This document shows, piece after piece, positions 7,887 to 15,549 of a stretch of DNA of 57,509 nucleotides. How positions within the stretch are numbered: position 1 is the first letter of the stretch; every line of letters starts with the position of its first letter. Source of the DNA: Flavobacterium sp. SUN052 (GTDB taxonomy: Bacteria; Bacteroidota; Bacteroidia; Flavobacteriales; Flavobacteriaceae); NCBI RefSeq assembly GCF_028867935.1, contig NZ_JAPQNS010000025.1:1-57509 (forward strand). Reading direction: 5' to 3'. The position numbers and the translations under genes are program-made. The notes below the pieces were generated by a model. The model saw nothing but the letters and a program-made list of their open reading frames with translations, searched no databases and was not told the origin of the DNA.

Positions 7887-9243
7887 GAAAGTCCATAACT
7901 TCCCTCGCTGCTCGTTCCCCCGATCGGACGGCTCCGTCGATGTAGCCATTCCAGACGTCGGACGTTTCGGTGCCGGCCCAGTGAATGCGGCCGACGGGCT
8001 CATGCAAAGCCGCGCCGAACTTGGTCCAGATTTCAGGTCCAAAAAGTCCCGCGTAGCATCCCCGGCTCCATTCTTCATTCAGGAAACTGTGGTCCAGATA
8101 ACGCTGTGGTTGGGCAGCTTCTGCTCCAAAAAACGTTGCGAACGACTCTAAGGCTGATTGTTGCCGTTCGGCGTCGGTGAGTTTGGAAAAAGCAAGCGCT
8201 TGATTACCCAACACAAATCCCATCAGAATACCTCGACTTCCATCTTTGGGCGAGTTGTCAAATGTAACGGTTACGTGCCCGTCGGGGGTGGCGGCTAACC
8301 CATTGAGCCCCTGATCGCGCCAGAAGGGACGATCGTAAAAAGCGTAACACTTCCAGACGGCTCCCATTGGCAGGTTTTGCTGCAATGCAACCCGTTGGTT
8401 AGGTAAGGCAGGTGAAAACTCAATCTCTGAAGCCAGTATAGGCGGAATGGCTACTATAATGCGGTCGGCTGTATACCTAAAGCCCTCACCAGAAATCACT
8501 ATCTCTTTTCCGGTTTGCTCAATTCGCCGAACGGGTGCGCTCAACTGAATGCGTTCTTGAAGCCCATCCGCCATTTTATTGGCTACAGTTTGAGCCCCAC
8601 CAACGAACCGTTCTTCCTGAGCACCATTCTTCACGTTCATGAGTGTATCTAGATCACGACCCGATTTAATGTAGAACAACGCGTGAAGCAGCGAAATCTG
8701 AGTTGGGTCAGCGGCCCAGATAGCTTCAGCCGCAATTTTGAAAAACTGACGGGCAGTCTCGAATCCCATTTGCTGCTCCATCCAGGTCGCTAGCGTGATG
8801 GAGTCGTATTGCTGGGCGTTCGGCGACTGCCACGGCTGGACGAGATCAATATTTTGGGCCAGTTTATTTAGCTTTTTGATCGCCCGATCAAGGCTCAACA
8901 GCGACAGAATTGGCAGGGGTGGAATCAGTCCTTTGTAGCGCTTAACCTTTCCCCGAAAAAACTGAGTACTCTTTCCCGTATCGTATGTTTTGAAGGTTTC
9001 AACGCTGTATTCCCGTGCTAGCTCATAGATGCGATCCTGCGTTGGACCAACCCATGCGCCCCCCATGTCGGCATACGAACCGTCTTCAAAGTGTTGCGTC
9101 CAGACGCGGCCCCCTACTCTGTCGCGCGCTTCGAGTATTCGAACGGATTTACCCGCCAGGTGAAGTTCGCGTGCAGCGGTGAGGCCTGCGTAGCCTGCGC
9201 CAACAATGATAACGTCGTAATGAAGAGGAGTTTCGGTATTCAT
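7879..9243 (-). CDS. Flavin monoamine oxidase family protein
   Basis: FAD-dependent amine oxidase expected to turn amines into imines/aldehydes with release of H2O2. The N-terminal dinucleotide fold reads DVIIVGAGYAGL, followed by LEARDRVGGRVWT. The C-terminal FAD/active-site block is GRIHWAGTETSDVWNGYIDGAVRSGERAA. I choose MNTETPLHYDV (9243, 454 residues) over the longer frame to 9288, because the FAD motif should lie close to the N-terminus and the extra 15 residues look untranslated. No signal peptide at this start. Substrate unknown. Confidence 0.9.
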   Translation of the reverse strand: MNTETPLHYDVIIVGAGYAGLTAARELHLAGKSVRILEARDRVGGRVWTQHFEDGSYADMGGAWVGPTQDRIYELAREYSVETFKTYDTGKSTQFFRGKVKRYKGLIPPLPILSLLSLDRAIKKLNKLAQNIDLVQPWQSPNAQQYDSITLATWMEQQMGFETARQFFKIAAEAIWAADPTQISLLHALFYIKSGRDLDTLMNVKNGAQEERFVGGAQTVANKMADGLQERIQLSAPVRRIEQTGKEIVISGEGFRYTADRIIVAIPPILASEIEFSPALPNQRVALQQNLPMGAVWKCYAFYDRPFWRDQGLNGLAATPDGHVTVTFDNSPKDGSRGILMGFVLGNQALAFSKLTDAERQQSALESFATFFGAEAAQPQRYLDHSFLNEEWSRGCYAGLFGPEIWTKFGAALHEPVGRIHWAGTETSDVWNGYIDGAVRSGERAAREVMDFRH

Positions 9244-9324
9244 GAGGTTTAGGGAACAGCCAGCCAAGTACGGGTATTTTAGGCGCAATGGAAAGGCCGT
9301 TCTGTACGGCTATTGCCCAAAAGA

Positions 9325-9384
9325 AAACGAGATTCATTGAGAAGGATATAGTCCGCAGGAGCGGCCCCTCAATGAATCTCGTTT
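9325..9384 (-). terminator. 17-bp inverted repeat downstream of the holin-like gene
   Basis: AAACGAGATTCATTGAG (9325-9341) and its exact complement (9368-9384) flank a 26-base loop. It sits between the end of the small membrane gene and the start of the amine-oxidase gene on the same strand, and probably separates them. Confidence 0.6.
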
Positions 9385-9416
9385 ACTGATTACGAAGAAC
9401 TGCGTAATTTTCTCTA

Positions 9417-9752
9417 TTAGCTGATAATAGAGTCAATAATCCAGGTTACCAGCGAAACAACAAAGCTGAAAAGCAGCGCTGCAATAAAGCCACTTACGGC
9501 GAATCCGCTCACTAAATAGGCAGCCAGATAAACCATGATTACATTAATAACTAGCAAGAATAAGCCCAGCGTTATGATGGTAATCGGGATGGTCAAGATA
9601 ACCAAAATAGGCTTTATAAAAGCGTTGAGTAAACCCAGCACAATGGCTACAATAAGGGCAGACTCGAAGCCAGCCACTCTAATGCCGGGGATAAATTGGC
9701 TGGCAATATAGACCGCCACGGCACTAATCAGAATGCGAATGATGATTCCCAT
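9417..9752 (-). CDS. Phage holin family 4 / YvlD-like membrane protein
   Basis: A 111-residue, almost wholly hydrophobic protein with four predicted membrane segments. Typical features are FIPGIRVAGFESALIVAIVLGLLNAFIKPIL and the glycine-rich fourth helix. It matches the small YvlD/phage-holin-4 superfamily, which despite the name is mostly chromosomal and of unknown role in the inner membrane. It lies behind hisIE but is separated from it by an imperfect hairpin. Confidence 0.85.
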   Translation of the reverse strand: MGIIIRILISAVAVYIASQFIPGIRVAGFESALIVAIVLGLLNAFIKPILVILTIPITIITLGLFLLVINVIMVYLAAYLVSGFAVSGFIAALLFSFVVSLVTWIIDSIIS

Positions 9753-9852
9753 GTTTCAGTTTGGAGTTTGGTTTTCAGTAAACGTGTCCCGCCCGTACTG
9801 GCTTGACCACGGGAAAGTAACAACTGAAAAAGCAGACTTGAAACTCGAAACC
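9753..9852. repeat. Word-type inverted repeat after hisIE
   Basis: GTTTCAGTTTGGAGTTTGG and GGTTTTCAGT on the left face ACTGAAAAAGC and TTGAAACTCGAAACC on the right. The arms are imperfect and built from AGTTTGG/CAGTTT-like words. An inner CCCG/CGGG stem lies in the loop. It fills the gap between the hisIE stop and the holin-like start and may terminate the his operon. Confidence 0.5.
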
Positions 9853-10457
9853 TATTTTCCGGCATGCCGCGTCTGTAAAACGCCAATTATATCATCTAAA
9901 TCCATATTTTTCTGCTCTAGCAACACCAGAAAATGGAACAGCAAGTCGGCGGCTTCGCCCCGAAATAGGTCGTCGTTATTGTCTTTGGCTTCTATTACCA
10001 GTTCGACAGCCTCTTCGCCTACTTTCTGAGCGATTTTATTAACGCCCTTATTGAACAATGAGGTCGTGTACGATTTTTCGGTAGGGTTTATCTTCCGGTC
10101 GTGGATAATAGCTTGCAGATAGTTCAGAAACTGGCCCCGTCCCTGATTCACTTCCTCGAAACAGGTGTCGGCCCCGGTATGGCAGGTTGGCCCGGCGGGG
10201 CTGGCTTTGATAAGCAGCGTGTCGCCATCACAATCAACCAACATCTGGCGGACGTGGAGGAAGTTGTTAGACGTTTCGCCTTTGGTCCAGAGCCGTTGTT
10301 TGCTCCGGCTAAAAAACGTCACAACGCCCTCAGCCTGAGTTTTCTGGTAGGCTTCCTGATTTATGTAGCCCAGCATCAAAACCTTGCCGGTTTGGTCGTC
10401 CTGAATAACGGCGGGGATTAGTCCGTCGGGGGATTTATCGAAATTAATGGTAGTCAT
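9852..10457 (-). CDS. hisIE: Bifunctional phosphoribosyl-AMP cyclohydrolase / phosphoribosyl-ATP pyrophosphatase
   Basis: Steps two and three of histidine synthesis. The N-terminal HisI half (about 1-110) has the metal-binding VDCDGDTLLIKA and GPTCHTGADTCF. The C-terminal HisE half (about 112-201) has KINPTEKSYTTSLF, the acidic GEEAVELVIEAKD and GEAADLLFHFLVLL. The 201-residue fusion is normal for Bacteroidota. Last gene of the cluster, 21 bases after hisF. Cytoplasmic. Confidence 0.96.
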   Translation of the reverse strand: MTTINFDKSPDGLIPAVIQDDQTGKVLMLGYINQEAYQKTQAEGVVTFFSRSKQRLWTKGETSNNFLHVRQMLVDCDGDTLLIKASPAGPTCHTGADTCFEEVNQGRGQFLNYLQAIIHDRKINPTEKSYTTSLFNKGVNKIAQKVGEEAVELVIEAKDNNDDLFRGEAADLLFHFLVLLEQKNMDLDDIIGVLQTRHAGK

Positions 10458-10478
10458 AGTGTCTTGTTAGAAAAACCC

Positions 10479-11297
10479 TCAGTCCGTTAGTCGCATTGAA
10501 ATTCCTTTACCGGACAAATACTGTTTCAACTCTGGAATATCAATTTCTTTGAAGTGGAAAATACTGGCGGCAAGCCCAGCATCAGCCTTACCCGTTGTGA
10601 ATACGTCTACAAAATGGTCCATTGTTCCGGCCCCACCCGAGGCAATAACCGGAATATTGGCTGCGCCAGAAACGGCTGCCGTCAGCTCAAGCGCGAAGCC
10701 CGCTTTGGTGCCATCGGTATCCATCGACGTTAGCAAAATCTCACCAGCGCCCCGATTCTCTACTTCTTTAGCCCATTCGAGAGTACGGAGTTCGGTTGGT
10801 TTACGGCCTCCATGCGTATGAACAACATGGCGCAACGCCTGGGGATTAGGATTAAGGGCCGTCATTACGCCACCATCTATGCCAGAACCCAAGCCCATTT
10901 GCCGCGTATCAATAGCGACGACTATACACTGAGAGCCAAACTCTAATGCAAGCTGGTCGATTAGGGCGGGGTTACGGACAGCAGATGAATTGATCGACAC
11001 TTTATCAGCACCCGCATTGAGAAGAGCTGAGACATCGGCAATGGACGAAATACCGCCCCCCACCGTAAAGGGAATATTAACCGCATGAGCCACCTTGCGA
11101 ACCAGCTCAATTAGGGTTTTGCGTTCGTCGACGGTAGCCGTTATGTCCAGAAAAACGAGCTCGTCGGCTCCTTGCCGGGCGTAGATAGCCCCCAATTCGA
11201 CGGGGTCGCCTGCATCGCGAAGATTCACGAATTTAGTGCCTTTTACGGTGCGCCCGTCTTTAATGTCGAGGCAGGGAATGATGCGTTTGGTGAGCAT
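10479..11297 (-). CDS. hisF: Imidazole glycerol phosphate synthase, cyclase subunit
   Basis: A TIM barrel that uses ammonia from HisH to make imidazole glycerol phosphate and AICAR. The two catalytic Asp are in [15 protein letters not shown] and [11 protein letters not shown]; phosphate-binding loops include VGGGISS and ASGGAGT. At 272 residues it is somewhat longer than the usual 250-258, with extra residues around [24 protein letters not shown]. Its ATG shares a base with the stop of the GNAT gene (TAATG), so translation is probably coupled. It depends on HisH, encoded about 2 kb upstream in the same cluster. Confidence 0.96.
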   Translation of the reverse strand: MLTKRIIPCLDIKDGRTVKGTKFVNLRDAGDPVELGAIYARQGADELVFLDITATVDERKTLIELVRKVAHAVNIPFTVGGGISSIADVSALLNAGADKVSINSSAVRNPALIDQLALEFGSQCIVVAIDTRQMGLGSGIDGGVMTALNPNPQALRHVVHTHGGRKPTELRTLEWAKEVENRGAGEILLTSMDTDGTKAGFALELTAAVSGAANIPVIASGGAGTMDHFVDVFTTGKADAGLAASIFHFKEIDIPELKQYLSGKGISMRLTD

Positions 11298-11719
11298 TAA
11301 TAGCTACTGATTAACTTCCGTTGCATGTATAATTTAGGATCGTCGGGGTTGGTGAAGCCAAACTGCTCGTAAAGCGTATGGGCATCCTGCGTCACCAGAA
11401 TCCACCGGCGAAGCCCCTGTAGTTCGGGATGGTCGATGATGAACTGAACCAGCTGTTTCGACAAGCCACGGCCCCGATGTTCTTTCACAATAAATACGTC
11501 GGAGAGGTAAGCCATAGTGGTGTAGTCAGTGACGATTCGGGCGTAACCAACTTGCTGGCCATTGTCGTAAACTCCGAAGCAAAGTGACGTTTCAATGCTT
11601 TTCTGCACCAATTCCAGCGGGATGTTTTTAGCCCAGTACGATTCCTGACTCAGAAACTGATGAATGACACCTAGATCGAGCAGGGACTTGTCGGTGCTAA
11701 TGGTATAGTTATCGGTCAT
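11297..11719 (-). CDS. GNAT family N-acetyltransferase
   Basis: A 140-residue acetyltransferase. Typical GNAT parts are a beta-strand with [20 protein letters not shown], the acetyl-CoA loop [12 protein letters not shown], and the C-terminal [12 protein letters not shown]. It sits inside the his cluster, overlapping the gene before it by four bases (ATGA) and the next by one. It must be translated with the his genes, although nothing ties its substrate to histidine. Confidence 0.88.
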   Translation of the reverse strand: MTDNYTISTDKSLLDLGVIHQFLSQESYWAKNIPLELVQKSIETSLCFGVYDNGQQVGYARIVTDYTTMAYLSDVFIVKEHRGRGLSKQLVQFIIDHPELQGLRRWILVTQDAHTLYEQFGFTNPDDPKLYMQRKLISSY

Positions 11720-12429
11720 GACAAGATAAAGTTGCGGTATTTACGTCGCCCTGAAAACACATCTGGTTGCTCTCCAAAGAGTGCGTAAACCTGCTTTAAT
11801 AGTGAAGTGGCTTTTTGCAGTTCAACGATCTCTGGCCTTGCTCTGGCATAAGTTTCAGGCGAATGATAACTGTATGCTCGCCTTGAATTTGTGGTAAATA
11901 TTTCAAATCGGTACGTGGTGCCATCCGATATCATAACACCCCTCGATTCAGTACGATGTGCCTTTACAACAAACTCACCATCAGTAGTTAGATTTCCTGC
12001 GGTAAGGGGAACAGGCGGACGGGGCTTGGGGGAAATCTGATCGCGTAAAGTTGCTTGACTGGGGAGCGTCAGTAGATCATCTGCAAGCAGCTTTTGCCAT
12101 AATGCCGTGTCTATTTCCGCTCTGTTCTTAATTCGTTTTGCTTTTCGATAAGCATGTTCGTTCCAACCAATTAGGTATTCGGAAACCAGAAACCTGTTTG
12201 GCTTTTTATCCAGCACAAACAATTTCTGGGCGGTGCCGTAAGCAATTGAAATACTCACCCATAACCGAACCTGGTATTCATCCGATTTCAAATCTGGTTT
12301 ACGAATCCTCATTTTGGTGGCCAAGGAATCAAAACGAGCCGTAACCATCGCGGAGTCATCCCGAACAGGAGAAGCCCAAGCGAGTTGCGTCATCAAAAAG
12401 AGTATGGTTGCCAAAACAAAGCGATTCAT
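11716..12429 (-). CDS. Secreted protein of unknown function inside the his cluster
   Basis: I do not recognise a family. The 237-residue product starts with a signal peptide (MNRFVLATILFLMTQLAWAS). The mature part is basic, with YQVRLWVSISIAYGTAQKLFVLDK near the middle and a proline-rich stretch PKPRPPVP. It starts 11 bases after hisA and overlaps the GNAT gene by four bases, so it belongs to the his transcription unit. A secreted product within a cytoplasmic pathway suggests an inserted passenger gene. Confidence 0.72.
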   Translation of the reverse strand: MNRFVLATILFLMTQLAWASPVRDDSAMVTARFDSLATKMRIRKPDLKSDEYQVRLWVSISIAYGTAQKLFVLDKKPNRFLVSEYLIGWNEHAYRKAKRIKNRAEIDTALWQKLLADDLLTLPSQATLRDQISPKPRPPVPLTAGNLTTDGEFVVKAHRTESRGVMISDGTTYRFEIFTTNSRRAYSYHSPETYARARPEIVELQKATSLLKQVYALFGEQPDVFSGRRKYRNFILS

Positions 12430-12440
12430 ATCCAGTCAAC

Positions 12441-13163
12441 TTACATTTGATTAAACGCCATCAACTCCTTCAGCGTTACCCGTCCCTCATAAATCGCTTT
12501 GCCGACGATCACACCAAACAAGTTTAAATCAGCTAACATTTCAATGTCGCTCATGTTTGATACGCCCCCGCTGGCAATTATGTTGAGTTTGGGCGAAAGG
12601 TCCTGAAGGTTGCGGTACAAATCAAATGAGGGCCCTTGCAGCAGGCCATCTTTTGCTACATCGGTGCTGATTACATGCGTTATTCCTTTCTCCAGATACT
12701 TCTGAACAAAATCGTACACCCAAACGTCGGTGCCTTCTTCCCAACCGCTTACGGCAATTTTTTCGTTCTTGGCATCAGCACCCAAAATAATAGCGTCAGG
12801 GCCATATTGGGTTAGCCAGTTTTCAAAAACGTCGGGCTTTTTTATGGCAATGCTGCCTCCCGTTACCTGCTTCGCCCCGCACTCAAACACCATCCGCAAA
12901 TCATCGTCGGATTGAACTCCTCCACCAAAATCGACGTGAAGGCTGGTTTTGGTCGCGATCAGTTCGAGTACTTTCCAGTTGATCACGCGCTTTTCTCTGG
13001 CTCCGTCGAGGTCAACGAGGTGCAACCGCGTTAGGCCAGCATCTTCAAACTGCTGAGCTACTTCAAACGGGCGAGCGTTGTATTCTTTCTTCTGGTTGTA
13101 GTCGCCCTGGGTAAGCCGAACGGCCTTGCCGTCGATCAGGTCGATTGCGGGGATTATGTACAT
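12441..13163 (-). CDS. hisA: ProFAR isomerase (HisA)
   Basis: TIM-barrel isomerase of histidine synthesis, 240 residues, normal length. Catalytic Asp residues are in MYIIPAIDLIDGKAVRL and in ISTDVAKDGLLQGP. Phosphate loops are DFGGGVQS and ASGGVSN. It follows hisH after 100 bases that contain a word-type hairpin, and leads into the unknown gene, GNAT, hisF and hisIE. Confidence 0.96.
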   Translation of the reverse strand: MYIIPAIDLIDGKAVRLTQGDYNQKKEYNARPFEVAQQFEDAGLTRLHLVDLDGAREKRVINWKVLELIATKTSLHVDFGGGVQSDDDLRMVFECGAKQVTGGSIAIKKPDVFENWLTQYGPDAIILGADAKNEKIAVSGWEEGTDVWVYDFVQKYLEKGITHVISTDVAKDGLLQGPSFDLYRNLQDLSPKLNIIASGGVSNMSDIEMLADLNLFGVIVGKAIYEGRVTLKELMAFNQM

Positions 13164-13172
13164 GTTTTTTTG

Positions 13173-13265
13173 AACCGCAGAGACGCAAAAGATGACGCAA
13201 AGAACGCAATAGTTTCCTGTTGCTATAATTCTTGAACTTCTTGCGCCCTTTGCGTCTTTGCGGTT
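13173..13265. repeat. GACGCAAA-word hairpin between hisH and hisA
   Basis: AACCGCAGAGACGCAAAAG on the left and CTTTGCGTCTTTGCGGTT on the right fold together. Both arms are built from GACGCAAA-like words, and the right arm covers the hisH stop codon. It could act as a partial terminator or mRNA stabiliser between hisH and hisA. Confidence 0.65.
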
Positions 13266-13854
13266 AAGAAAGTTTTAAAAAGTTCTCAAGTACTCGCTGC
13301 CCAACATTACCACTGATTTCTGCGTGGAACTGGGCTGCATAAAAATTGACTTTCTGGAGCATTGCGCTGAACGGCCGGACGTAGTCGCACACCGCAGTAG
13401 TGTCAGGGCAAACATCAGCGGCATAGCTGTGAACGAAATAAACATACGCATTGTCGGGTAAGCCCTCCGTAAGCGACCCACGCAACTGGCTGATGCTATT
13501 CCAACCCGTATGCGGCACTTTTAGGCCATCAGTTCGGGGAAAACGTCTCACGTCGATGTCGAAAATGCCCATGCAGGTCGTGTCGTTCTCTTCGGAATAG
13601 CGGCACATGAGCTGCATACCCACACAAGTCCCTAAAACGGGTTGTTTCAAGGTTGGAATGAGCTTGTCGAGACCGCGTTCGCGGAGATAGGCCATAGCAG
13701 TGCTGGCCTCACCAACACCAGGAAAGATCACCTTATCGGCCGCCCGAATCTCGGCCTCATTGTCGGTCAGTAGGTAGCTGGCACCAATCCGATCAAGGGC
13801 ATACATAACCGACTGAACGTTACCCGCGTTGTATTTGATAATGACGGTTTGCAT
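13264..13854 (-). CDS. hisH: Imidazole glycerol phosphate synthase, glutaminase subunit
   Basis: Class I glutamine amidotransferase that feeds ammonia to HisF. The nucleophile is the Cys of GTCVGMQLM; the His/Glu of the triad are in AAQFHAEIS (usually QFHPE). I start it at MQTVIIKYNAGN (13854), 196 residues, the normal length. The frame runs back to 14037, but that stretch contains the his leader peptide and terminator in another frame. First structural gene of the attenuator-controlled his cluster; hisG, D, C and B are not in the window. Confidence 0.95.
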   Translation of the reverse strand: MQTVIIKYNAGNVQSVMYALDRIGASYLLTDNEAEIRAADKVIFPGVGEASTAMAYLRERGLDKLIPTLKQPVLGTCVGMQLMCRYSEENDTTCMGIFDIDVRRFPRTDGLKVPHTGWNSISQLRGSLTEGLPDNAYVYFVHSYAADVCPDTTAVCDYVRPFSAMLQKVNFYAAQFHAEISGNVGQRVLENFLKLS

Positions 13855-13861
13855 AAGAATC

Positions 13862-13958
13862 AAAAAGCCCGGCTCTGGGGTCAGAACCGGGCTTTCGTGT
13901 ATTGTGTGTCTTGCTGATTTTGAGGCAAAAGCACAAAAACAAATCACCGCGTTCTGCC
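13862..13958 (-). promoter_or_regulatory. his transcription attenuator (terminator and antiterminator)
   Basis: Terminator: stem AAAGCCCGGTTCTG with CCAGAGCCGGGCTTT-type partner (13864-13895, 14 pairs including one wobble, loop ACCC), then a T-tract, ending 8 bases before the hisH ATG. Antiterminator: GGCAGAAC (13951-13958), immediately after the leader stop codon, pairs with GTTCTG-A-CC (13879-13887), which is the terminator's 5' arm and loop. A ribosome stalled at the His codons would leave GGCAGAAC free; one that reaches the stop would cover it. Confidence 0.85.
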
Positions 13959-14009
13959 TTAGGGGCAAACCGAATGATGACGATGATGAACTGTTTTTGA
14001 GCGTAACAT
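13959..14009 (-). CDS. hisL: his operon leader peptide
   Basis: A 16-codon frame reading MLRSKTVHHRHHSVCP, too short for ordinary gene calling. Four of five consecutive codons are CAT (His), interrupted by one CGT (Arg). It begins 21 bases past the aminotransferase stop and is followed directly by the antiterminator segment, then a terminator, then hisH. The product is probably without function; its translation senses charged tRNA-His. I checked codon by codon on the minus strand. Histidine-rich leaders are established in enterobacteria; here the placement and pairing support the same role. Confidence 0.85.
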   Translation of the reverse strand: MLRSKTVHHRHHSVCP

Positions 14010-14013
14010 GGCG

Positions 14014-14044
14014 CAAAGATACGGAAGGCGTTACCAATTGGCAA
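14014..14044 (-). promoter_or_regulatory. Promoter of the his leader
   Basis: On the minus strand TTG (14044-14042), a 20-base spacer and TATCTTTG (14021-14014) match the Bacteroidota consensus. It overlaps the 3' end of the aminotransferase gene. Only four bases (CGCC) separate the -7 box from the leader ATG, so the mRNA would begin at or next to the start codon. Confidence 0.6.
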
Positions 14045-14852
14045 CCAAATCATTGAATCGTTCAAGCAAAAACCGCGACTTGGAGCCAACTCGCCCATCC
14101 CCCACCGTCAACTCGCCAATTTGCGTAATTGGCAGTACTTGCTTGGTGGAACTGGTGGTAAAAGCTTCGTCGGCATCGTAGAGTTCGGAAAGCAGAACGG
14201 GCCGCTCCTCCACCTGAAAATCGGCTTGAGCCAGCTCGATAATGGTCCGGCGGGTGATTCCGCGCAGAATATGGCGGTTGGGGGTAATGAGTTTGTCACC
14301 CTTGACAATAAAGAAATTGCTCCGACTCAGTTCGCTGATTTCCCCCCCTTTCTGGTACAGCACATCCAGAGCATTGGCCGCCCGAATCTGTTCCGCCAGT
14401 ATGATGACGTGCTTATAGTCGGTGGTTTTGAGTTCAGCCATCTCGCGGACATACTCATCCAGAATCACCTTGATTCCCTGTTCATACTGGACCGGCGGCA
14501 CCGGATGAATAGCCTCAGTCAGAATGAGCAAGTTAGGCTTGCTGATGCTCATCCCATCAGGCGAATAGCCTCCCGTCATCACAAAGCGAATAGCCACGTT
14601 GGGCTGCTCCGTCCGGGCAATCAGGTCCATTACTACGGCGTAGGCTTCGTCTTTGCTCAATGGCAACGGTAAGCGTAAACCCGCAGCAGAGTTGCGGAAT
14701 CGCTCCCAGTACCAATCCCACTGAAACGGACGACCGTTGTAGGTCAGAAAGTAATCGAACAGGCCGTAACCACGTAACAAACTAAGGTCTGTAACGCCCA
14801 CGCCAATCTGATCAGTGGGGAGAATAGTGCCGTTGAAGTAGCCGTAGTGCAT
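14031..14852 (-). CDS. Class IV PLP aminotransferase (branched-chain or D-amino-acid type)
   Basis: A 273-residue fold-type IV aminotransferase. The PLP lysine is the Lys of TTDYKHVIIL (about 145), and ISELSRSNFFIVKGDKLITP is the conserved cofactor-binding Glu region. The N-terminal YFNGTILPTDQIGVGVTD fits this family. The sequence does not decide between branched-chain amino acids, D-amino acids and aminodeoxychorismate. It lies 8 bases after the upstream membrane gene and just ahead of the his promoter, so read-through into the attenuator is possible. Confidence 0.88.
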   Translation of the reverse strand: MHYGYFNGTILPTDQIGVGVTDLSLLRGYGLFDYFLTYNGRPFQWDWYWERFRNSAAGLRLPLPLSKDEAYAVVMDLIARTEQPNVAIRFVMTGGYSPDGMSISKPNLLILTEAIHPVPPVQYEQGIKVILDEYVREMAELKTTDYKHVIILAEQIRAANALDVLYQKGGEISELSRSNFFIVKGDKLITPNRHILRGITRRTIIELAQADFQVEERPVLLSELYDADEAFTTSSTKQVLPITQIGELTVGDGRVGSKSRFLLERFNDLVANW

Positions 14853-14860
14853 AAAATAGT

Positions 14861-15496
14861 TTATGTTTTCTGCTTCCTGTATAGTTGCCGGTTAATCAAC
14901 ACAATCCACAACAGAAACAGAGCAAATGTAAATTTCTGAATAATGGGAAGGTAAATAATGTATTGATTCGAATAGTAAACATAGTTGTTTAACCCTATAA
15001 GTAATAGGCAAAACAACCCGAATCTGATCAGTAAAAGCAATTTATTCTGATAAAGAGCGATAAACGTAGCGAGCAGGGCAATTGAGCCAAACCCGCCAGC
15101 AACGTTCATGACAAGATCGTGATAAGGGGTGCCAATAAATAGTATGATGATCATTGATAGGCCACCCGCCCACTGACTCAGGTGGCTAAATTTGTTTTTG
15201 CTATAGTATAGCGAGGGTATGAGAAGCCAGAAAATGGCCAGACTACTGCATAGCACGAGCATGGCCGTTATGGCAATGGGGCGGGCGTAATTGATGGCTC
15301 CATTCTTACCCGTAGAGCCGAGTAAGTCACACCAATAGTTGTGTTGCCAGCTAAATCCAGCGGCCGTCTGGTCAAAATTTGACCCGCCAGGGTACTGACA
15401 GGCTGCCATTACATACAAAATCCCGAAAAGACAGATGCCCAGCGTGGGAGTTAATACCCACAACCGTCTGGGCTGCTTGTCATTTCGGGACTTCAT
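14861..15496 (-). CDS. Multi-pass membrane protein, DUF998-like
   Basis: A 211-residue inner-membrane protein with about six hydrophobic helices. The first loop reads YPGGSNFDQTAAGFSWQHNYWCDLLGSTGKNG, which resembles the aromatic HNYWCDL signature of DUF998-like proteins. Role unknown. It precedes the class IV aminotransferase by 8 bases and they are likely co-transcribed. Confidence 0.6.
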   Translation of the reverse strand: MKSRNDKQPRRLWVLTPTLGICLFGILYVMAACQYPGGSNFDQTAAGFSWQHNYWCDLLGSTGKNGAINYARPIAITAMLVLCSSLAIFWLLIPSLYYSKNKFSHLSQWAGGLSMIIILFIGTPYHDLVMNVAGGFGSIALLATFIALYQNKLLLLIRFGLFCLLLIGLNNYVYYSNQYIIYLPIIQKFTFALFLLWIVLINRQLYRKQKT

Positions 15497-15549
15497 ACAG
15501 GTTAATTAAAAAGTGACCTTTTGCAAAAAAAAGGCATTCTTTTTAGCGC

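Noticed and set aside
9417..9752. Prophage holin
   Set aside because: No lysis or phage genes nearby; the YvlD/holin-4 family is mostly chromosomal.
13855..14037. 61-residue N-terminal extension of HisH
   Set aside because: It is serine-rich noise spanning the his leader and terminator; HisH homology begins at 13854.
13820..14098. 92-residue minus-strand frame overlapping the his leader
   Set aside because: No recognisable features; it overlaps dat, the attenuator and hisH in a different frame.
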